Source of the DNA: Myroides phaeus
Lineage (GTDB): Bacteria > Bacteroidota > Bacteroidia > Flavobacteriales > Flavobacteriaceae
Length of the DNA stretch: 64,000 bases
NCBI RefSeq assembly: GCF_009799805.1
Contig: NZ_CP047050.1
Location: forward strand, 1,874,001 to 1,938,000
Direction: 5' to 3'
The notes below the pieces were generated by a model that was not told the DNA's origin, ran no database searches, and saw nothing but the letters and a program-made list of their open reading frames with translations. Numbering within the stretch: position 1 is the first letter of the stretch; every line of letters begins with the position of its first letter. Position numbers and translations under genes: made by a program. Shown in pieces: positions 56,154 through 64,000 of the stretch.

Positions 56154-57197
56154 TTATTTCCCCGCGATTTCCTTTAAAAAGTTAATAAAACTATCCGCAT
56201 ATAATTCAAACTCCCATTGCCCAGTTCCGTGCATACTTGTGTAAATAGGAGCGTCGTGGTCTGTGATTTGATTGATATCAATGCAATACGGATCAGCACC
56301 AGCGTCTGCAATGACGATATAGTTAGTAGGCCAATCGGCAATTGGTTGATTGGTTACAGGGTTAAAAGCGTATCCGTCTTGCCTGCTTAGTAGTTCGCCA
56401 GCGCCATATAGATGTAGGCCTTGAAAGTACTTTTTGTTGTCTATATACACATTTAAAGGCGAGAAGTTTTTAAGAAACAACAGGTAATTTTGGGGTAGTT
56501 GCCACTTGTTCTCAATCGTTGAAATATCCGTTTCATTAGCAATAACCAGCCAATTGGTAGGGTTTGACAAATCTTGGTGTTTGGCTCTTAGCTTTTCAAG
56601 TTTATTGTTGAGCTTAGCCGCTGTTTTGTCAAGTTCCGTTGTTGGGTATAGCAATGAAAGATGGGTTTTAGGTTCGGCATAACCATCTCCGTCAGGACAA
56701 CCGTTGTTTTGCCAAGTTTCTATTTCTGTTATTCTTAGGTTGTCTAATTTCCAATATCCAGGGTCTTTAGGCAACTCTCGGTCGAACGCTTGCTTGCTGT
56801 ATATCGCGATACTTTTGATAGCCTTAGCACGGACAGATAGCTCAATCTGTTCGTTTTTTATCAGTTCGATTAGTGCAGGATACGCCTGTTTTCCTTTAGT
56901 TTTAAGTAATCCGTCAATTCCCCAATAGGTCAATGCAGGTTGGGTGATACACCATTCGAAAAAGGGGATGCAGTTGGTTTCACTATCACCTACAAGTTTG
57001 ATAATATCAGTCAGTAAGAAATTTCGCCAATGCACTATTTGTCCGCTTTGTGCATAAGTGGTCAATAGGTTTAAGACGTATTCTCTCTCTGCTGTAGCGT
57101 ATTTTTTCAATAGCTTTTGGATGAGTTTAGCGAATTTGTTTCCGTCTGTTTCGTCTATTATTTGCTGCTGTAATTTATGTAAATTCTTGTCTATCAT
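56154..57197 (-). CDS. SUKH (SMI1/KNR4) family protein, likely immunity protein
   Basis: A 347-residue protein. The C-terminal 130 residues have the SUKH pattern: ENKWQLPQNYLLFLKNFS, a GLHLYGAGELL segment, then NYIVIADAGADPYCIDI and a final IYTSMHGTGQWEFELYADSFINFL. The N-terminal half is helical, with HEAT-like repeats. SUKH proteins mostly neutralise contact-dependent or secreted toxins. No toxin gene was found beside it. Its start is overlapped by four bases by the stop of the membrane gene upstream. Confidence 0.78.
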   Translation of the reverse strand: MIDKNLHKLQQQIIDETDGNKFAKLIQKLLKKYATAEREYVLNLLTTYAQSGQIVHWRNFLLTDIIKLVGDSETNCIPFFEWCITQPALTYWGIDGLLKTKGKQAYPALIELIKNEQIELSVRAKAIKSIAIYSKQAFDRELPKDPGYWKLDNLRITEIETWQNNGCPDGDGYAEPKTHLSLLYPTTELDKTAAKLNNKLEKLRAKHQDLSNPTNWLVIANETDISTIENKWQLPQNYLLFLKNFSPLNVYIDNKKYFQGLHLYGAGELLSRQDGYAFNPVTNQPIADWPTNYIVIADAGADPYCIDINQITDHDAPIYTSMHGTGQWEFELYADSFINFLKEIAGK

Positions 57198-57619
57198 TGG
57201 TGTGTTTGGGTTATGGGTAATTGCCTCTTTATAAGCGTTGTGATTTTAGCTTTGTACACAAAGGATAAAAACATTCCGATTAATGAGAATACGATGTCCC
57301 AAATATCAAAAACTTTAGAGCCAGAAACAAGCGGAAAGAATTCTTCTGATATTAGTATTATGGTTATGATGACCATTAAAATAGAGATTGTTCTATTTGA
57401 TTTGGTCAGTTCTGAGATGCTTTTTGCCTTGTATAAGTCCACACATAGTGCCAATGGAATTGCCGTTGCTGCTGTGAAATTGGAAAATGAGCCTATTATA
57501 ATTTTGATTATAGCGCTATCAAAATGAAGGGTTCTCAAATACGATTTAGTGAATATGTATAGTCCAAAAAGAAGTAAGCAGCAGAGTATGGTTAGCCTTT
57601 TCGAGTTGTTTTTTGTCAT
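57194..57619 (-). CDS. Small membrane protein in the immunity-type cluster
   Basis: A 141-residue protein with four likely membrane segments (near 8-25, 35-60, 78-95, 105-122) and a basic C-terminus. Its stop overlaps the start of the SUKH gene by four bases, and it starts ten bases from the DUF7832-like gene, so all three are likely co-transcribed. Family not recognised. Confidence 0.68.
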   Translation of the reverse strand: MTKNNSKRLTILCCLLLFGLYIFTKSYLRTLHFDSAIIKIIIGSFSNFTAATAIPLALCVDLYKAKSISELTKSNRTISILMVIITIILISEEFFPLVSGSKVFDIWDIVFSLIGMFLSFVYKAKITTLIKRQLPITQTHQ

Positions 57620-57629
57620 TAAATCGGGG

Positions 57630-58118
57630 CTATTTCTTTTTCATTTGTAGAAATTCCTCATAGCGATTGTTGATTATTTCTTTAAACGTGGCATAGGTGT
57701 TTTCATCGTTTTCAATATAGAAGTAAGCATCGTCATTTCCCTTTTTAACTAATTCGCTTTGTGCTTGTGCCCAGTTGTCTACATCGGCACAATAGTAGCC
57801 GTAGGTCTTTGCAAACTTTGTCTTTGTGCTTGTGTAGTAGGCATTGGCAAACAGGCGACCTTTTGTATTGAGGTCTTCCGAGGTTAAAACACCATCTAAG
57901 TAATCCATCAAAAAGACTCTGCAATCAGCTATTCCACTTTTAATTTGCGTGATATCGTCAGGGGTATCGTTAGCAATTTCTTTTCCGATGAAGTTGTTTT
58001 CGATGCACCAACGTAGAAAAAAGGCTATGTGTGTAGCTCCGTTTTCAACGGGTAAGCTTGTAGGAAATGTAGCTGAACCGTAATGCCATTTTGCTTTATC
58101 GTAAACTTTATGTTCCAT
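57630..58118 (-). CDS. DUF7832-like small protein
   Basis: A 162-residue soluble protein. The opening KAKWHYGSATFPTSLPVENGATHIAFFLRWCIENNF resembles the DUF7832 family as I remember it; identity is unverified. Members are found beside toxin and immunity genes in many bacteria, but function is unknown. It lies in a close minus-strand run with the membrane and SUKH genes and about 20 bases from the Abi-like gene. Confidence 0.68.
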   Translation of the reverse strand: MEHKVYDKAKWHYGSATFPTSLPVENGATHIAFFLRWCIENNFIGKEIANDTPDDITQIKSGIADCRVFLMDYLDGVLTSEDLNTKGRLFANAYYTSTKTKFAKTYGYYCADVDNWAQAQSELVKKGNDDAYFYIENDENTYATFKEIINNRYEEFLQMKKK

Positions 58119-58138
58119 TTATCGTTTTTTAGAGTTGT

Positions 58139-58819
58139 TTATAGATTGTCAATTTCATTACACAAAGATGATACGTGGTCTAAACCATATAAAAGAGCGC
58201 TTTCATTAATATTCATCCATTGAAATAATTGAATTATAAGGTTATAATGCTGTAATGCATTTGTAGTGTCAATTTTTTGACTCCCAGGTTGAAAACAAAT
58301 TGGCTCATGGTGAGCAATTCTATTGCGAAAGTCATTGATTAATTTTAGTTGATTAAATATATAGGATTGATTGTATTGTATAGTCGGTGTACTTTTGGGT
58401 TTTGATAGGAAAATTTTTAGTAAAGTTTGACCTCCTGCATAATATTGTGGTTGTGCAAAAAGATATCTCCAAAAACCAAAATCAAGTGTTGCTAATAGTT
58501 TTGAGTGAGTATATATAGTTAGTTTTTTTAATGATTTACTAATTATTTTGTTAGTATTTGCGCATTTCTTAGAGGTAAAAATACCATTTGCAGTTACGCT
58601 ATGTTTTAGCCAATCACTTCCATGTTGTGTAGTATATTGGTCATTTATTTTATTGCGTATTGCGACTTCAAAACAACTTATTATTGTAAACATTTCTTGA
58701 GAAAGACGTAAATTTTTACGATATAAAGTCATTGCTTTTCTGGAGTTATTACCAGTTGCAATAAGATATCGATGCATTCTTGCTTTTGACATAATATCTT
58801 CAAATTCAATATATTTCAT
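58139..58819 (-). CDS. Abi-like HEPN protein
   Basis: A 226-residue protein similar to the AbiD/AbiF (Abi_2) family, which aborts phage infection. The characteristic HEPN motif R-x4-H is clear in NDFRNRIAHHEPI (about 173-185), the usual RNase centre. The N-terminal region MSKARMHRYLIATG and the FEVAIRNKIN segment match family members. It is the first gene of the minus-strand cluster with DUF7832-like, membrane and SUKH genes, and is followed by them within 20 bases. Confidence 0.78.
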   Translation of the reverse strand: MKYIEFEDIMSKARMHRYLIATGNNSRKAMTLYRKNLRLSQEMFTIISCFEVAIRNKINDQYTTQHGSDWLKHSVTANGIFTSKKCANTNKIISKSLKKLTIYTHSKLLATLDFGFWRYLFAQPQYYAGGQTLLKIFLSKPKSTPTIQYNQSYIFNQLKLINDFRNRIAHHEPICFQPGSQKIDTTNALQHYNLIIQLFQWMNINESALLYGLDHVSSLCNEIDNL

Positions 58820-59059
58820 TTTAAATTAGGTGGTTATAAAATTAGTCATTAAATTTGTAATACATTATTCCCGATAGCCCCTGATTTATCAAGCTATCGG
58901 GTTTTCGTTTTTTATATACTTTCAATCTGTTGTGATTGGACAAGAATATATTGTTTTTGATTCTTAGTTAAATAACTTATTAAATGTTTAATCTTGACTA
59001 AATTAAGAAAAAATAATATTTGATATCGAAGTATTTTTTTATAAATATTGAAAATGTAA

Positions 59060-59091
59060 TAAAAAAAGGAGAAACAAGTCGTTTCTCCTTT
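59060..59091 (-). terminator. Terminator of the small secreted protein gene
   Basis: AAAGGAGAAAC and GTTTCTCCTTT pair around a 5-base loop, followed by a T run on the minus strand, 22 bases after the gene. Confidence 0.8.
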
Positions 59092-59112
59092 CGGTGATAT
59101 TAGTAAATCATA

Positions 59113-59394
59113 TTATCGTTTTGCGGCTTTGATACCTGCTTTAAAACCTCTATTGTACCCGTCTTGGTAACTTTTTTTACCCATTTCAGGAACTGGAGTA
59201 TGTGGTGTAGCAGGACAAATAGCGTGTTTTCCTTTTACGTCTTTCCAGCCTTCACAATAGCCTTTTTTCCATCCTTCAGCATATTCTTTTCGCGTATTGT
59301 TTTGTACTGCTATCGGTGTTTTAGTTTCCGCTTTTAAGGGATTAAAAACTGAAAAAGTAGTGGCGATAATTGCAAATAAAATAAGCTTTTTCAT
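59113..59394 (-). CDS. Small secreted protein with GY/GW repeats
   Basis: A 93-residue protein with a signal peptide ending near KAETK (about residue 22). The mature part contains two related segments, YAEGWKKGYCEGWKD and YQDGYNRGFKAGIK, each an amphipathic helix-like repeat of aromatic-glycine pairs. Two cysteines could form a disulfide. No enzyme motif is present; role unknown. Confidence 0.72.
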   Translation of the reverse strand: MKKLILFAIIATTFSVFNPLKAETKTPIAVQNNTRKEYAEGWKKGYCEGWKDVKGKHAICPATPHTPVPEMGKKSYQDGYNRGFKAGIKAAKR

Positions 59395-59701
59395 AGAGAA
59401 TTAGTTTTGGGTTATAATGTAAAGGTATGCACTCTTTTTGAGTTTTGAGCTTTGACGGCAAACGAAAGAGGGTTTACTTTTTGTCTGTTTTATCAAACGC
59501 GATTAATTTATAGTGCTCTTTCTAAAGCTTCTTCAAGTATTCTGAAGTTGTAGTATTCATTTATGTAAGGGATTTAGCTTAGCAATAGTTGTTTTGTGGT
59601 GCTTGAGGTTATTTGTGGTTGTTTTTAATTCTACTCAAAACAATGCGGTAACGTCTAAAAATAGGTTGGATTTAGTGTGTATGATTCCGTTGGTTGAAAT
59701 A
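59395..59701. other. Gene-free gap
   Basis: A short minus-strand stretch (about 59508-59573) reads as a 21-residue open frame ending RILEEALERAL without a start, perhaps the tail of a lost gene. Nothing else was recognised. Confidence 0.35.
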
Positions 59702-60133
59702 TTAATCTTCGTTATAAACAACCGTTAGTACACAAAGGCCTGCTCCAGTTGTTATTTGGTACAACATTTTGTTGTCATAGTCTTTCCATTCTGCTGTATC
59801 GGTTTGTACTAAGTTTTCTCTTATGTAACTTTTAAGCGTATTTATTTCTGTTTCAGGAACAAAAATTTTAAACATATAACACATTTCTGTTTTGTCGTCA
59901 AGTTCAACAAAGTACATCGCTATCGTTTGCGTGAATGTACCTCTGTCTTCGGTTTCAACTTCATCGTTATATGTAATATACTTTGTGTTGTCATTTGCAG
60001 TATGCGCTGTGTAATCGCTACCGTATTTTTGGATAATGTTCGTCTTCGTTTGAAAGATTTGAGCTGAGGCTGTTTGTAAGCCCATTAAAAAGAAAGCGGC
60101 TACTCCTAAGAATAGTTTGAATTTTGTATGCAT
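59702..60133 (-). CDS. Small exported protein of unknown function
   Basis: A 143-residue protein with a signal peptide (MHTKFKLFLGVAAFFLMGLQ, cleavage after ASAQ). The mature part is beta-rich with no known motif and two cysteines late in the chain. It is single, with no close neighbour. Location is expected in the periplasm or outside the cell. Confidence 0.7.
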   Translation of the reverse strand: MHTKFKLFLGVAAFFLMGLQTASAQIFQTKTNIIQKYGSDYTAHTANDNTKYITYNDEVETEDRGTFTQTIAMYFVELDDKTEMCYMFKIFVPETEINTLKSYIRENLVQTDTAEWKDYDNKMLYQITTGAGLCVLTVVYNED

Positions 60134-60287
60134 AATTTACTCGTTTTATCAATAAATACAGGTTAGTTTAAAAGCGTTAAATTGCTGTATAGTAGTCTAT
60201 TTTTCTTCTAATTTACTGATATTTAATGGATAATAAGGTTGTGTTTAGTGAACTGCTTGATAATTTGAGTGAAGGGGAGTAGGGAGC

Positions 60288-60321
60288 AAAAAAAAACAAC
60301 CTCTTTGGTAGGAGGTTGTTT
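60288..60321 (-). terminator. Terminator-like hairpin in the 60.1-60.4 kb gap
   Basis: AAACAACCTC and GAGGTTGTTT pair around an 8-base loop, with T residues on the minus strand. It follows the methyltransferase gene by about 110 bases. Confidence 0.65.
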
Positions 60322-60429
60322 GTTATTTTAGAAACGTACCTTATACTTTTTGAAGCAAATGACTTTTTTTAGGAGATGTATTTATACTGGATTTGACGTT
60401 GTGAAAAGTTTCAACAGTACTGATTTTAT

Positions 60430-61245
60430 CTACAAAGTATAGGATGCTTTTTTGGTCGATACAATTGCATAGACCATTGGAATTTTGTTGTCTAAATGGG
60501 CTATTCTATACTTATGAGGTTCAAATTCTACGGTGTGGTTGAAACAATTATAAGGCGAGTAATCAAACTCGTCAAGGGTGTTAATTTCAATGCCATTGCG
60601 GATTAAACTATTGACAACCTCGCTTAAGCTATGATTCCACATAACGTACGATTGAGAGATGTCTGCTTCTTTATCCGCATACGTTCCGTTTTCCGTTTCG
60701 ACGATGGCTCCTGAATTAAAATATCTGTAACCAATTTTGTCAAAATCATCATCAAACATCCATACCACAGGGTGAAATTCGACAAACACAAATTGTCCGT
60801 TTGGTTTTAAGAATTTGGAAATAACCTGAGCCCATTTATCTAAGTCGGGTAACCAACCAATGGTGCCGTAACTCGTAAAAACAAGGTCGAATTGTTCGTC
60901 TAAATGGTTTGGCAAATCGTAAATATCGCAGCAAATAAACTGCGTGTTAGCATTTGTATCAGCCGCAATTTGTTTGGCACTTTCAATGGCTTTATCAGAC
61001 AAATCAACCCCCGTAACCTTAGCGCCCAATCTGCTCAACGAGATTGTATCTTGTCCGAAATGGCATTGCAGGTGTAAAATCTTTTTTCCTGTGATATCGC
61101 CCAATAAGTCCAGTTCAATTTTATTTAGAGATGTTTTTCCATTCAAGAATCCCTCAAGATTATAAAATTCTGACTTTAAGTGCGTATCCGTTCTGTTGTT
61201 CCAAGACTGTCGGTTTATTTCTAAATAATTCTGTTCTGCGTTCAT
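60430..61245 (-). CDS. Class I SAM-dependent methyltransferase
   Basis: A 271-residue methyltransferase. The cofactor motif is LHLQCHFGQDTISLSRLGAKVTGVD with the acidic residue of motif II in GVDLSDKAIESAK, then DLVFTSYGTIGWL. The C-terminal part is family-like but the acceptor is not identifiable; small-molecule or antibiotic substrates are common in this type. The frame is open upstream to 61290, but the ATG at 61245 (MNAEQNYLEINRQSW) is the better start by family. Confidence 0.85.
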   Translation of the reverse strand: MNAEQNYLEINRQSWNNRTDTHLKSEFYNLEGFLNGKTSLNKIELDLLGDITGKKILHLQCHFGQDTISLSRLGAKVTGVDLSDKAIESAKQIAADTNANTQFICCDIYDLPNHLDEQFDLVFTSYGTIGWLPDLDKWAQVISKFLKPNGQFVFVEFHPVVWMFDDDFDKIGYRYFNSGAIVETENGTYADKEADISQSYVMWNHSLSEVVNSLIRNGIEINTLDEFDYSPYNCFNHTVEFEPHKYRIAHLDNKIPMVYAIVSTKKASYTL

Positions 61246-61497
61246 TTGGTATAGGTTTAATACCAGCCAACCGTTTGTGTAAACAAGCATACATTCAGAA
61301 GGTTAGTGGCAATTCGCTAATGTAATTAAATTCTTCTATTAAAAGATTAGTGCGTTTAGCAAACAGTAAATTTAGTAACGTTGCTTGAGTTGAGGGAAGT
61401 TAGTGTTAGTTGTTCGTTATTGGTAGTCAAGGTAGTTTTTTGTACTTTTAAATAAAGTTTACAAGTAAGCTATTAAAAGCTAATTTACACGATTATT

Positions 61498-62346
61498 ATG
61501 AAAAAATTACTTCCCTTTTTTATGTTGACAAGTTTCCCTTTCTTTTTCTCGTCTTGTTCTAAAAGTTATGAGATGGAACCAAGAGATGCAGGGCAATACG
61601 GATATGAGGTGTGGCAAGGGCATTTTATTGTACAAGATGGCGTGCATATCCCTTTGTTATTTGGAGTAGAAGGAAGTGAGGGAGTACGACAAGTACGCAT
61701 ATTTAGTGGTTCGGAATTAGCACATTCGAGTTATTGGCAAGAAGGAAGTGAAGGGCATACTGGTTTAGATTCTGTTCATTTTAAGTCAGGGATAAACAGT
61801 GAGTTTAGAGGGGTTAGAAATGGAAATACGGTATCAGGAGTATATTTAGATGGTGTTAATACGAAAGTAGAACGTGCCAAATTTGTAGTAGAAAAGAAGG
61901 ACAAACAGGAGTCTGCTTTTCCACAAATAGCTAAGCCTACTGATGTTTCCCCTACAGGTACTTGGGAGCTTGACTTTGGTACATTAAAGGATTTAAGTGA
62001 TGCTAATGAACTGCTTCGGTATACTATAGATCGAGTGAAAACCTTTGATTTATACAGAAATAATCAAACTGTGATAGGCAGAGCGTATGGGGCTGGAAGT
62101 ATTCAGGGTTTTGATGGGGTAATGACTGAGAATGGATTTATATGTTCTTCTTTTCATCAATCAGAGCCGTTTTTAATAGAGGCAACTTTTATAGATGAGA
62201 ATACCTTTGATGCTAAAATTACGTCAACTACAGATGTGTATAAGGTGAGGGGGATACGCAAATCTCAAAATACAGAAGATGCGGAATTTACGGGTTCTGT
62301 GATTCAAGGGATTTATTTGTCGCTAAAGGCTTTCTTTAGGTGGTGA
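61498..62346 (+). CDS. Lipoprotein of unknown function
   Basis: A 282-residue lipoprotein: signal MKKLLPFFMLTSFPFFFSSC, then a mature chain with SYEMEPRDAGQYGYEVW. The centre has alternating strands suggesting beta sandwich or barrel folding; a long disordered linker (KKDKQESAFPQIAK) separates a C-terminal strand-rich region. No homologue recognised. It is the only plus-strand gene between 54.6 and 63.8 kb. Confidence 0.72.
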   Translation: MKKLLPFFMLTSFPFFFSSCSKSYEMEPRDAGQYGYEVWQGHFIVQDGVHIPLLFGVEGSEGVRQVRIFSGSELAHSSYWQEGSEGHTGLDSVHFKSGINSEFRGVRNGNTVSGVYLDGVNTKVERAKFVVEKKDKQESAFPQIAKPTDVSPTGTWELDFGTLKDLSDANELLRYTIDRVKTFDLYRNNQTVIGRAYGAGSIQGFDGVMTENGFICSSFHQSEPFLIEATFIDENTFDAKITSTTDVYKVRGIRKSQNTEDAEFTGSVIQGIYLSLKAFFRW

Positions 62347-62539
62347 TTTAGGTGATGATTTAGGAAAGAACAACTATTTGCCAATGGAGTATTCTTTTTC
62401 GTGGTTATGCGTTAAAGCGTACTGAGGTTGGCAAACAGTCTATTTAGCAAGTACCGTTGCTTGAGATGTGGTATTTGCTTATAATGTGGCAAGCGGGATA
62501 TATAAATGCGCTGTAAGCTATTAGTTTCTTTAGAAAGGG

Positions 62540-63367
62540 TTAGACTATATATTTGCCGAAATACTGCTTTAAAGCGTCCTTATTGTACTTATCCTCTCCA
62601 CGCCAATAAGTAACAAAAGTCCAATCGTGTTTTCCTTTCACTGGTCTGTCATAAGAAGCCGGTTTTAAGATGTCGATACACGCTAATATTTCGATTAGTA
62701 TCTGGCGTTCGTCTTTGGTTGATTTGACAACTGACGCAAGGTTTTTTTCTAAGGCACTTGGATAGTCGTTGGGTTGAGAATTTTCGATTGCCGTTAGTAT
62801 ATTTTTGAAAATATCGATGTCCTCTGTTGTCGGTTCTGGGATGTCTGCCGCTTGCAGTTGTTGAAGGTCAAACAAGGTGTATACAAGTTCGCCGTGTCTT
62901 ACGCCGCCCCATTTTATTCTTTCAAAGTTCAATACGTTTAAGTCTTTATCAACGTAGTGTTCATCGCCAATAATTCCGTATTTCAAATCTCTGCATATAC
63001 CACACGTATAGCTTATGTGTGTTACGTTTCCGTTTTGATCATAACTTTGTCCGCTAATCGCCTTGGTGTATTTGTGAGGCGTTAGTTGCTTAGCAATGAA
63101 GTAAGAGGCTAAGCCAGAGCGCCAGTCTAAGCGTCTGGTAGATAGGCTGCTTAGGAATGCTTTGGCTACGTGTTGTGTTGAGATGGTAGGGAGTATATTG
63201 GCTATGAGGTCTAAGCAGGTATCGTGGGAAATAGTTAGGGGGGCAAACATTAGTCCTTTTGCCTTGGCATAGGCCAGGTCTTCAGGGGTTGTTTGCCTGT
63301 CTTTTACGTTTATCCATCCGCTTTTCCAATAGGTTTTGAATAGGATGTTTTTAGCTTTTTTGTCCAT
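62540..63367 (-). CDS. Uncharacterised cytoplasmic protein
   Basis: A 275-residue protein with no signal or membrane segment. It has an N-terminal helical half, a CGICRDLKYG segment (two close cysteines, about 122-125, perhaps a metal knuckle), a WGGVRHGELVY turn, and a C-terminal tail ending FVTYWRGEDKYNKDALKQYFGKYIV. I did not recognise the family. It lies in the accessory region left of the candidate integration site. Confidence 0.68.
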   Translation of the reverse strand: MDKKAKNILFKTYWKSGWINVKDRQTTPEDLAYAKAKGLMFAPLTISHDTCLDLIANILPTISTQHVAKAFLSSLSTRRLDWRSGLASYFIAKQLTPHKYTKAISGQSYDQNGNVTHISYTCGICRDLKYGIIGDEHYVDKDLNVLNFERIKWGGVRHGELVYTLFDLQQLQAADIPEPTTEDIDIFKNILTAIENSQPNDYPSALEKNLASVVKSTKDERQILIEILACIDILKPASYDRPVKGKHDWTFVTYWRGEDKYNKDALKQYFGKYIV

Positions 63368-63649
63368 TTTTGGTGTTGGTTTTGTTTTGCTAAAATAGGG
63401 ATTTGTTTGTTAGGGTAGGGGGTAAATGAAAACAAGATACGTTGTGGGGGGGATTTTGTGGGGTTCAAAGTTTTAAAAGTGTTTTTTAGGTATTTAGCTC
63501 TTTAGATTAGATTTTATAATGATTATTTTGGACTTCCTATAATTATAAAAACATTACTGCAACATAAAACTATAACCTGATGTTCTGGAAAAATACTTGA
63601 TAGGGGTGAATTGGAGGGATTACATATTCCAACAAGGGTAATTTGACAA
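63368..63649. other. Gene-free gap ahead of the tRNA-like fragment
   Basis: No gene or repeat of note was recognised in this stretch. It is AT-rich with no long frame. Confidence 0.4.
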
Positions 63650-63685
63650 AAATAAAACCGATAACGAGAGTTATCGGTTTTATTT
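63650..63685. terminator. Perfect 16-base stem terminator next to a tRNA-like fragment
   Basis: AAATAAAACCGATAAC and GTTATCGGTTTTATTT pair perfectly around a GAGA loop. On the minus strand it lies immediately after the tRNA-like 3' end, as a tRNA terminator would. Confidence 0.75.
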
Positions 63686-63709
63686 GCGGAGAAAGAGGGA
63701 ATATAACCC
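63685..63709 (-). other. tRNA-Ser 3'-end-like fragment, candidate attachment site
   Basis: Read on the minus strand, GGG-(7 bases)-CCCTCTTTCTCCGCA has the form of the T arm 3' strand, the acceptor strand and the end of a tRNA-Ser. The first 15 bases (63685-63699) would be the conserved part; the T loop and the rest of a tRNA are missing, so this is a fragment. A tyrosine recombinase gene begins 140 bases away. This is the expected look of an attL or attR core, though degeneration of an ordinary tRNA is possible. Confidence 0.5.
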
Positions 63710-63792
63710 ATATATAAATAGAGTGTGATAAAATACTATTATTTTGATTTATTGGTAGTTATGTTTTTATTAAGTCGATTAAATACCTTAAA

Positions 63793-63809
63793 ATACTATA
63801 TGATAGTAT
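63793..63809 (+). promoter_or_regulatory. Operator-like inverted repeat ahead of the recombinase
   Basis: ATACTAT and ATAGTAT form a 7-base perfect inverted repeat with a 3-base spacer. A TATATTTG box lies 13 bases downstream at 63822-63829. They may form the operator and -7 region of the recombinase promoter. Confidence 0.4.
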
Positions 63810-63848
63810 CAAAATTGGGTGTATATTTGGGTGCTATTACAAATAACT

Positions 63849-64000
63849 ATGACTATAAAAAGAAAGATAACTATTGCTATTGAAAAGAGAAAGAAAGATG
63901 GTGTATTAATCACAGAGAACGTTCCAATTCGTGCAAGAGTGGTATATAATGGTGGCCGTGTAGAACTCTTTACAGGCTACCGCATTGATGCTTCTAAATG
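63849..64000 (+). CDS. Tyrosine-type site-specific recombinase, N-terminus (partial at right edge)
   Basis: The frame starts ATG at 63849 and is open to the end of the window (50 codons). The text RARVVYNGGRVELFTGYRID is the arm-DNA-binding segment typical of Bacteroidetes phage-integrase family recombinases (three-stranded sheet, xRVxLxTGxRI). The catalytic domain is outside the window. It adjoins the tRNA-like fragment, consistent with an integrated genetic element extending to the right. Confidence 0.78.
   Translation, partial: MTIKRKITIAIEKRKKDGVLITENVPIRARVVYNGGRVELFTGYRIDASK

Noticed and set aside
63523..63711. 62-codon minus-strand frame through the tRNA-like fragment
   Set aside because: It reads through a perfect terminator stem and a tRNA-like end, so it is not credible as a gene.

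Overview
The window looks like chromosomal DNA of a low-GC Bacteroidetes, most likely a Flavobacteriaceae member close to Myroides. This rests on AT-rich codon use, several promoters of the TTG / TAnnTTTG type, weak or absent Shine-Dalgarno sequences, lipoproteins ending in xxSC lipoboxes, a 480-residue-class GAPDH, and single-copy housekeeping genes of flavobacterial type. No complete rRNA or tRNA gene was found.

Layout. (1) 1-38.5 kb is mainly core genome: the end of acnB, a second mitochondrial-type aconitase, a uracil permease, a TlpA-like thioredoxin, GAPDH, an HtrA protease, dapF, a GNAT acetyltransferase, mltG, a tripartite RND efflux operon, comM, a zinc peptidase, yebC, gcvT, rhtA, a copper ATPase, a sulfurtransferase, a pseudouridine synthase, panB and sdaA. 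It is interrupted by repeats: a 312-bp tandem duplication of a hairpin-rich intergenic element at 6.97-7.58 kb, a ten-unit 62-66 bp satellite at 25.68-26.33 kb, an IS110-family element at about 26.39-27.76 kb inserted in another copy of the hairpin-rich repeat, and a probable small RNA at 29.2 kb. (2) 39.0-54.6 kb is a defence island: a stand-alone PD-(D/E)XK protein, an ATPase plus mini-nuclease cassette, an uncharacterised soluble plus membrane protein pair, a complete type I restriction-modification locus with two extra genes, and an XRE/ImmA-like protein with a small partner. (3) 54.7-63.4 kb is a run of mostly minus-strand accessory genes, including a SUKH-family protein, a possible DUF7832 protein, an Abi/HEPN-like protein, small secreted proteins and lipoproteins. 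(4) At 63.69 kb a fragment resembling the 3' end of a tRNA-Ser gene sits beside the start of a tyrosine recombinase that runs off the window, suggesting the left end of an integrated element.

How parts work together: the MFP, RND and outer-membrane channel genes form one efflux pump operon; hsdM, hsdS and hsdR make one restriction enzyme, with a promoter and overlapping palindrome ahead of hsdM. The most notable signal is the IS110 element: upstream of its transposase is a two-stem-loop RNA candidate whose first loop carries segments matching both flanks of the element, as expected of a bridge RNA.
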